Below, piece by piece: positions 30,382 to 34,912 of a DNA stretch of 34,912 bases. Position numbers and translations under genes: made by a program. Origin of the DNA: Sphingomonadales bacterium (GTDB lineage: Bacteria; Pseudomonadota; Alphaproteobacteria; Sphingomonadales; Sphingomonadaceae); NCBI GenBank assembly GCA_019750455.1, contig JAIEOM010000202.1, positions 1 through 34,912 of the forward strand, given 5' to 3'. Position 1 is the first letter of the stretch; the number at the start of each line of letters is the position of its first letter. The notes below the pieces were generated by a model. The model worked only from the letters and a program-made list of their open reading frames with translations, had not been told where the DNA came from and ran no database searches.

Positions 30382-31476
30382 ATGGAACTGGTCAAGGAAC
30401 GCGAACCGGCAGACACCCTGCCACACTGGCTCAAGGGCAAGGCGCCCGACGACATCTATCGCAGCCCGCTCGAAATCGCCTGGACCTTCGATTACCTGAT
30501 GTCGGGCGACAAGATCGAGGATCTCTACCGCCGCGCCAAGCAGGACCAGTGGAACAGCGACGAGCGCCTGCCGTGGGACATGGCGGTCGATCCGTCGAAG
30601 CCGCTAATCAATGACGAGCAGGACATCTATCACCGGATGCCGTTCTTCCGGAAGCTGTCGAAGTCGCAGCAGGAACGCTTCACCGCCCATTCGACCGCGC
30701 AGATGCTGTCGCAATTCCTGCACGGCGAACAGGGCGCGCTGATGACAGCGGCCTGCGTCACGCACTCGGTTCCTGATGCCACCGCTAAGCTCTATGCCGC
30801 GACCCAGACGATGGACGAGGCCCGCCATGTCGAGGTGTTCGCCCGTTACTGCGACAAGGTGGCGATGGTCTATCCTATGTCGGGCTGGCTCAAGCAGCTG
30901 ATCGACGCGACACTGAAGGCCGATCGTTACGAGAAGATCATGATCGGCATGAACATGATCGTCGAGGGCCTCGCGCTGGGCGCCTTCAACAACATGTACC
31001 GTTCGACCCAGTGCGAGTTGCTCAAGCAGCTGACCTTCAACGTGATGCGCGACGAATCCCGTCATGTGTCGTTCGGCCATGCCTATCTCGCTCCGGTGAT
31101 CGGCGCACTGGCCGAAGACGAGGTGGAAGACCTTGCCGATTTCGCCTTCGAGGCGGTGAAGATCCTCGCCTTTGCCGGGACCGCGGGCACCATCGCCAGC
31201 CGGGTCGATCCCGGCTTCATGCTGGTGCTAGAGAACTGCGAGATTGACGCGGATGATTTCTTCGCCGGCTTGAAGGAGGCCGAGCAGCTCGGCATCACGC
31301 GGCAATTGCCGCCGGGGCAGATCCATTCGCTCGAACACCTGATGCTGCCCGCGCTGGCCCGCGTCGGCTTGATCACGCCGCGGGTGCGTGCGCGGTACGA
31401 AGAGGTCGGCATTCCGCTGACCGACGACCCGCGCATCCTCCACGCGATGGAAGGCGGCCACCCGGTCGCTGCCTGA
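30382..31476 (+). CDS. Ferritin-like di-iron protein, candidate oxygenase of unknown substrate
   Basis: 364 residues. The full di-iron ligand set of the ferritin/R2-like fold is visible: Glu116 (LHGEQGA), Glu146-x2-His149 (DEARHVEVF), Glu195 (MIVEGLALG) and Glu225-x2-His228 (RDESRHVSFG). This fits di-iron oxygenases such as the AurF-type N-oxygenases or R2-like proteins; it is not close to the chlorophyll cyclase AcsF by eye. N-terminal DLYRRAKQDQW is a conserved-looking lead-in. GGGAGAG lies about 6 bases before the ATG. With the ferredoxin upstream and the FNR-type box before both, it looks like a low-oxygen-induced oxygenase with its own reductant. The reaction cannot be told from sequence. 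Confidence 0.85.
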   Translation: MELVKEREPADTLPHWLKGKAPDDIYRSPLEIAWTFDYLMSGDKIEDLYRRAKQDQWNSDERLPWDMAVDPSKPLINDEQDIYHRMPFFRKLSKSQQERFTAHSTAQMLSQFLHGEQGALMTAACVTHSVPDATAKLYAATQTMDEARHVEVFARYCDKVAMVYPMSGWLKQLIDATLKADRYEKIMIGMNMIVEGLALGAFNNMYRSTQCELLKQLTFNVMRDESRHVSFGHAYLAPVIGALAEDEVEDLADFAFEAVKILAFAGTAGTIASRVDPGFMLVLENCEIDADDFFAGLKEAEQLGITRQLPPGQIHSLEHLMLPALARVGLITPRVRARYEEVGIPLTDDPRILHAMEGGHPVAA

Positions 31477-31523
31477 CACGCAAAGCTCCGTTCACTCCCG
31501 TCCCTCCCGAAGGAGTGACCTTT

Positions 31524-31553
31524 CCGCCTCCTGGCCCTTGGGTCAGGGGGCGG
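31524..31553 (+). terminator. Hairpin after the di-iron protein gene
   Basis: CCGCCTCCTGGCCC and GGGTCAGGGGGCGG can pair over 14 positions, two of them G-U, with a tiny loop. A short CCTTGT follows instead of a strong T-run, so termination may be imperfect. It lies 48 bases past the di-iron gene stop. Confidence 0.5.
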
Positions 31554-31613
31554 CCTTGTATGTTGTGCAAAGGTCGCCGCGTCGTAGGAAAAATCGCGTC
31601 ACGGGTAACCCGA

Positions 31614-31627
31614 TTGATGAATGTCAA
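31614..31627. promoter_or_regulatory. FNR-type box upstream of nrdD
   Basis: TTGATgaatGTCAA matches TTGAY-N4-RTCAA. Its centre is 100.5 bases before the nrdD ATG, which for class II activation gives a start near 31662 and a leader of about 59 bases; TCTAGA at 31647-31652 is a possible -10. Confidence 0.82.
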
Positions 31628-31720
31628 TCCATATCCCTGACGCCGCTCTAGAAGGGTTCACCACTAGATGATGTGGTCCATCTACCAATCATGCCACAAA
31701 ATGTTCGGGAGTAACTTGCC

Positions 31721-33703
31721 ATGCCGTCCACTGCCGTTGCTGATCACATCGCCGCTCTGCGAACCGCGCCTTCCTCCGGCCGCAGCATCGATTGCGGTGC
31801 CACAATCGATGAATATATCTCTGGCGCAGACTGGCGGATCAAGGCCAACGCCAATGTCGGCTATTCGCACGCTGGCCTCGTCAGTAATGTCGCGGGCAAG
31901 GTCATCGCCAACTACTGGCTAGATCAGGTTTATGCACCCGAAGAAGGCCTCGCCCACCGTCAGGGTGACATCCATATCCACGATCTGGACAGCCTCACCG
32001 GCTATTGCGCTGGCTGGTCGCTGAGAGCGCTGCTCAATGACGGGTTCAACGGGGTGGCAGGCCGGGTGTCCTCGCGCCCGCCGCGCCATTTCCGCGAGGC
32101 GCTGGGGCAGATGGCCAATTTCCTCGGCATCCTGCAATCCGAATGGGCCGGCGCGCAGGCTTTCTCCAGCTTCGACACCTATCTGGCGCCCTATGTTTTC
32201 CGCGATAATCTGAGTTTTGCCGAGATCAAGAAAGCGATCCGCCAGTTCGTCTACAACCTCAACGTGCCGGCGCGCTGGGGACAGTCGCCGTTCACCAACA
32301 TCACGCTCGACATCACCGTGCCCGAAGACCTGCGCGATCTCTACCCGACCGCGCACGATCGTCACCTGTTTTCGGGGCTGGACGACACTGCCCTGCTCGA
32401 CCGCGCCCGCCAGCGCGATCTCGGGCTGCGCAGTCTGGAAGACCTAACCTTTGCTCATTTCGCCCCCGAGATGGAGCAGATTGTGATCGCCTATTACGAG
32501 ATCATGACCGAAGGCGATGCCACCGGCCAGCCCTTCACCTTCCCGATCCCCACTGTCAACATCACCGAGGATTTCGACTGGGACAGCCGTGTGGCCAGCG
32601 CGATCTTCGACAATGCCGCCAAGGTCGGATCGTCATACTTCCAGAACTTCATCGGCAGCCAGTATCTGCGTGATCCGGTCACCGGCGAGCGGCGTCCCAA
32701 TCCCGAAGCCTATGCGCCGGGCGCGGTGCGTTCGATGTGCTGCCGCTTGCAGCTTGACCTGCGCGAATTGCTCAAGCGCGGCAACGGACTGTTCGGTTCT
32801 GCCGAGATGACCGGATCGCTGGGTGTGGTGACCATTAACATGGCGGCGCTTGGCTATCGCTTCAAAGGCAACATTGGTGGGCTGATGGCCGAACTCGACC
32901 GGCTGATGGACATCGCCAGTTCCACCCTGGAGAAGAAGCGCGCTTTCGTTCAGGGCCTGTATGATCGTGGGCTCTATCCCTATACCGCGCGCTACCTGCC
33001 GTTCTTGCGCAACCATTTCTCGACCATCGGGGTCAATGGCATGAACGAGATGGTGCGCAACTTCACCGGCGATGACGCCGATCTCACCGTGCCTAACGGC
33101 ATCGAAATGGCGCTCGCAATTCTCGATCATATGCGCGGGCGCCTCGTCGGTTATCAGCAGCAGACCGGCAACCTCTACAACCTCGAAGCCACACCGGCAG
33201 AAGGCACCACCTACCGGTTTGCCAAGGAAGACCGCAAACGCTTTCCCGACATACTGCAAGCGGGAGGCGGCGAGAATATCTACTACACCAACAGCTCGCA
33301 AATTCCGGTCGATCATACCGAGGATCCGTTCGAAGCGCTGGAATTGCAGAACGATCTGCAATGCAAATACACCGGCGGCACGGTTCTGCACCTCTACATG
33401 AGCGAGAAGCTGTCGAGCGCCAATGCGGCGCGCGGGTTCCTGCGGACCGTATTGACCCGCTATCGCCTGCCATATGTCACGCTGACCCCGGTGTTTTCGG
33501 TTTGCGACACCCACGGCTATCTAGCGGGCGAGCAGCCCGAATGCCCTCAATGCGGCAAGCACACGAAGGTCTGGACGCGGGTGATGGGCTATTTCCGACC
33601 GGTCGACAGCTTCAACAAGGGCAAGGTCGGCGAACATCGCCAGCGCCGTCACTTTACCGAGGATGCGGCGATGATGGAGGACCTGTTTGGTCACGCTGGC
33701 TGA
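31721..33703 (+). CDS. nrdD: NrdD, anaerobic (class III) ribonucleotide reductase
   Basis: 660 residues. Active-site cysteines appear in LTGYCAGWSL (Cys96) and RSMCCRLQL (Cys340/341), and the glycyl radical is Gly623 in TRVMGYFRPV. The C-terminal zinc site is Cys595, His598, Cys608, Cys611 (CDTHGYL, ECPQCGK). The N-terminus lacks a recognisable ATP-cone, so overall allosteric control may be absent or different. It makes dNTPs without oxygen and needs activation by NrdG. A GGGAG lies 9-10 bases before the ATG. FNR-type control fits the function. Confidence 0.96.
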   Translation: MPSTAVADHIAALRTAPSSGRSIDCGATIDEYISGADWRIKANANVGYSHAGLVSNVAGKVIANYWLDQVYAPEEGLAHRQGDIHIHDLDSLTGYCAGWSLRALLNDGFNGVAGRVSSRPPRHFREALGQMANFLGILQSEWAGAQAFSSFDTYLAPYVFRDNLSFAEIKKAIRQFVYNLNVPARWGQSPFTNITLDITVPEDLRDLYPTAHDRHLFSGLDDTALLDRARQRDLGLRSLEDLTFAHFAPEMEQIVIAYYEIMTEGDATGQPFTFPIPTVNITEDFDWDSRVASAIFDNAAKVGSSYFQNFIGSQYLRDPVTGERRPNPEAYAPGAVRSMCCRLQLDLRELLKRGNGLFGSAEMTGSLGVVTINMAALGYRFKGNIGGLMAELDRLMDIASSTLEKKRAFVQGLYDRGLYPYTARYLPFLRNHFSTIGVNGMNEMVRNFTGDDADLTVPNGIEMALAILDHMRGRLVGYQQQTGNLYNLEATPAEGTTYRFAKEDRKRFPDILQAGGGENIYYTNSSQIPVDHTEDPFEALELQNDLQCKYTGGTVLHLYMSEKLSSANAARGFLRTVLTRYRLPYVTLTPVFSVCDTHGYLAGEQPECPQCGKHTKVWTRVMGYFRPVDSFNKGKVGEHRQRRHFTEDAAMMEDLFGHAG

Positions 33704-33734
33704 ACGCGACGGGCCGGAGCGCAAGCGATCCCGG

Positions 33735-34421
33735 ATGACGCACCCGTTCCATGCGATCACGCCCTTCACCTTGCTCGATTTTCCCGATCGCAGCGCCTGC
33801 ATACTGTGGGTAGCGGGATGCAACATGCGCTGCGGTTACTGCCACAACCCGGAAATTGTGCTGGGCAAGGGAGAGCTGAGTGAGGGCGATGCACTGGCGT
33901 TCCTCCGGAGACGGCAGGGGCTTCTGGAGGGGGTGGTGCTGTCGGGCGGCGAGGCGACCACCTGGCCCGGTCTGGGCGACTTTGCGGCCCAAGTGAAAGC
34001 GATGGGATTTGCGGTCAAGCTTGATACTAACGGGTTGCGCCCCGATGTAGTCGCGCAGATGCTGGATCGCATGCTGATCGATCATGTCGCACTCGACTAC
34101 AAGGCACCACCGGAACGGTTCCGTGCTGTCACCGGCACTGTCGCCTTCCCCCGCTTCGCCCGCACGCTCGATCTGCTGTGCCGACAGGATCGCGTTACGT
34201 TCGAAGTGCGTACTACCGTCCACGACGCGCTGCTGAACGAAGGTGACGTACTGGCGATCGCAACTGATCTCGAGCGGCGCGGCTATCGTGGGAGGCTGGC
34301 GGTGCAGCAAGCCGTTGTCGAACCTGATCGCCCGCTGCTGGGCTCGCTGACGCCTCCAGGTCGTAAGCTTGATCGGCAGTGGCTCGCAGCGCAGACAAGT
34401 CTGGCGCTGGACTTCCGATAG
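33735..34421 (+). CDS. nrdG: NrdG, anaerobic ribonucleotide reductase activase
   Basis: About 228 residues. It is a radical-SAM enzyme with Cys29-x3-Cys33-x2-Cys36 (CNMRCGYC), followed by HNPE and the SAM-contacting VVLSGGEATTWP. It creates the glycyl radical on NrdD. Two starts compete: ATG at 33735, which gives the family-like N-terminus MTHPFHAITPFTLLDFP but has no good ribosome binding site, and TTG at 33687, which has GGAGG exactly 6 bases upstream and would overlap nrdD by 17 bases. I list the ATG, without strong preference. Confidence 0.92.
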   Translation: MTHPFHAITPFTLLDFPDRSACILWVAGCNMRCGYCHNPEIVLGKGELSEGDALAFLRRRQGLLEGVVLSGGEATTWPGLGDFAAQVKAMGFAVKLDTNGLRPDVVAQMLDRMLIDHVALDYKAPPERFRAVTGTVAFPRFARTLDLLCRQDRVTFEVRTTVHDALLNEGDVLAIATDLERRGYRGRLAVQQAVVEPDRPLLGSLTPPGRKLDRQWLAAQTSLALDFR

Positions 34422-34912
34422 GATTGCTCAGTCACCCTGCCGCCGAAACACTCTCGTGCCATCCGTGAATCGAACAGCTTAGGTTCAAAGCCGGACACAT
34501 TGCGCCGACCCTGCCCCACCACTGTGGTGAACACACCCTGAACCTTTGCGACTCGTTCAGGAAGCCCTTCGAAAAGGAGCGGCTCTCGGAGTCGCGCCTC
34601 CCGACGGCCGAATCTGGAAGAGTGCCTGTGTTTCCGCTTAGACCTTGCCGAGGCCTGCTCTGCATTCTAAACCATCGGTGACGGGGCGAAGCAACCTCCC
34701 GTTCAGGCCGAGAAAAGCCCAAGCGTTGCCTCGTAGCCTTGCCGTTGTTGGCAAGGTCTTTTGTGCGAGGTCATCTTGGCGTCATCGGCTCTCACCCATT
34801 CCGTCGCTTTTGTCGATCTGCTGCGGGCGTTCACCGTAAGACCGTATGTCCGCCTCGGTGTTTGAGGTGGCTCGCCCTACACTGTGTTTCCGAGGGTTGC
34901 TCGGGGTGACCG
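34422..34912. other. Unassigned 490-bp stretch after nrdG
   Basis: No gene is recognised. Short open frames on both strands (for example 34432-34722 minus and 34645-34839 plus) show no known domain or ribosome binding site. A strong terminator hairpin lies at 34737-34762. The region could be decayed coding sequence or hold a small RNA; I cannot tell. Confidence 0.5.
34737..34762 (+). terminator. Rho-independent terminator
   Basis: CCTTGCC (34737-34743) pairs perfectly with GGCAAGG (34750-34756) across a 6-base loop, followed by TCTTTT. It is about 315 bases after the nrdG stop, so it ends either a long 3' untranslated region or a separate small transcript. Confidence 0.8.

Noticed and set aside
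30382-31476. Calling the di-iron protein AcsF, the aerobic chlorophyll cyclase, because bchE is nearby
   Set aside because: The sequence around the ligand motifs does not resemble AcsF as I know it; only the general di-iron fold is shared.
31721-33703. Reading NrdD as a pyruvate formate-lyase-type enzyme because of the RVMGY glycyl radical motif
   Set aside because: The SMCC motif, C-terminal zinc cysteines and adjacent nrdG identify the class III ribonucleotide reductase.
1-34912. CRISPR arrays, rRNA genes or complete tRNA genes
   Set aside because: No regularly spaced repeats, rRNA sequence or full tRNA cloverleaf seen; only a 14-base tRNA-Ser end fragment at 2171-2184.

Overview
This window reads as chromosomal DNA from a GC-rich alphaproteobacterium, most likely a sphingomonad or erythrobacter-type aerobic anoxygenic phototroph. 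It carries two bacteriochlorophyll genes (bchE, bchJ) next to a complete membrane-bound nitrate reductase system. It also has alphaproteobacterial-type Crp/Fnr regulators and FNR-type boxes (TTGAY-N4-RTCAA). The taxonomic call is inference from gene content; there is no rRNA gene here to confirm it.

Layout. (1) About 1-3800 is a mobile or scar zone: the remnant of an IS630-type transposase that appears to have landed in the 5' end of an alpA-like gene, a P4-type tyrosine integrase, a short match to a tRNA-Ser 3' end, two antitoxin genes without visible toxins, and an AT-rich patch with an 18-bp perfect palindrome. (2) 3801-6007 is bchE-bchJ, the oxygen-independent cyclase and a vinyl-reductase-type protein. 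(3) 6268-8146 is a nitric-oxide-response module: group III truncated haemoglobin, a small membrane protein, an NsrR-type Rrf2 regulator and a cupin. (4) 8143-11452 holds an HPP-CBS membrane protein and nnrS-nnrU. (5) 11548-25838 is the core: narK(fused K1-K2)-narGHJI-ppiC-moaA-moaD-moaE-moaB-moeA, eleven tightly packed genes on the minus strand, with mobA convergent at the end. (6) 26044-29898 holds a NarR-like regulator, a GNAT acetyltransferase, an outer-membrane porin, a four-helix membrane protein and a second Crp/Fnr regulator. (7) 30032-31476 is a [2Fe-2S] ferredoxin followed by a di-iron ferritin-like protein of unknown substrate. (8) 31721-34421 is nrdD-nrdG, anaerobic nucleotide reduction. 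The last ~490 bases have no gene I can recognise, but contain a clear terminator hairpin.

Together the genes look like a low-oxygen package: nitrate import and reduction to nitrite, the molybdenum cofactor needed for it, handling of NO by-products, oxygen-independent dNTP synthesis and oxygen-independent bacteriochlorophyll ring closure. Five FNR-type boxes mark narK, the NarR-like gene, the porin/membrane-protein pair, the second regulator/ferredoxin pair and nrdD. No nitrite or NO reductase gene is in the window. The least explained parts are the ferredoxin/di-iron pair behind an FNR-type box, and three genes whose FNR box sits 41.5-42.5 bases before the start codon, which would fit leaderless transcripts.
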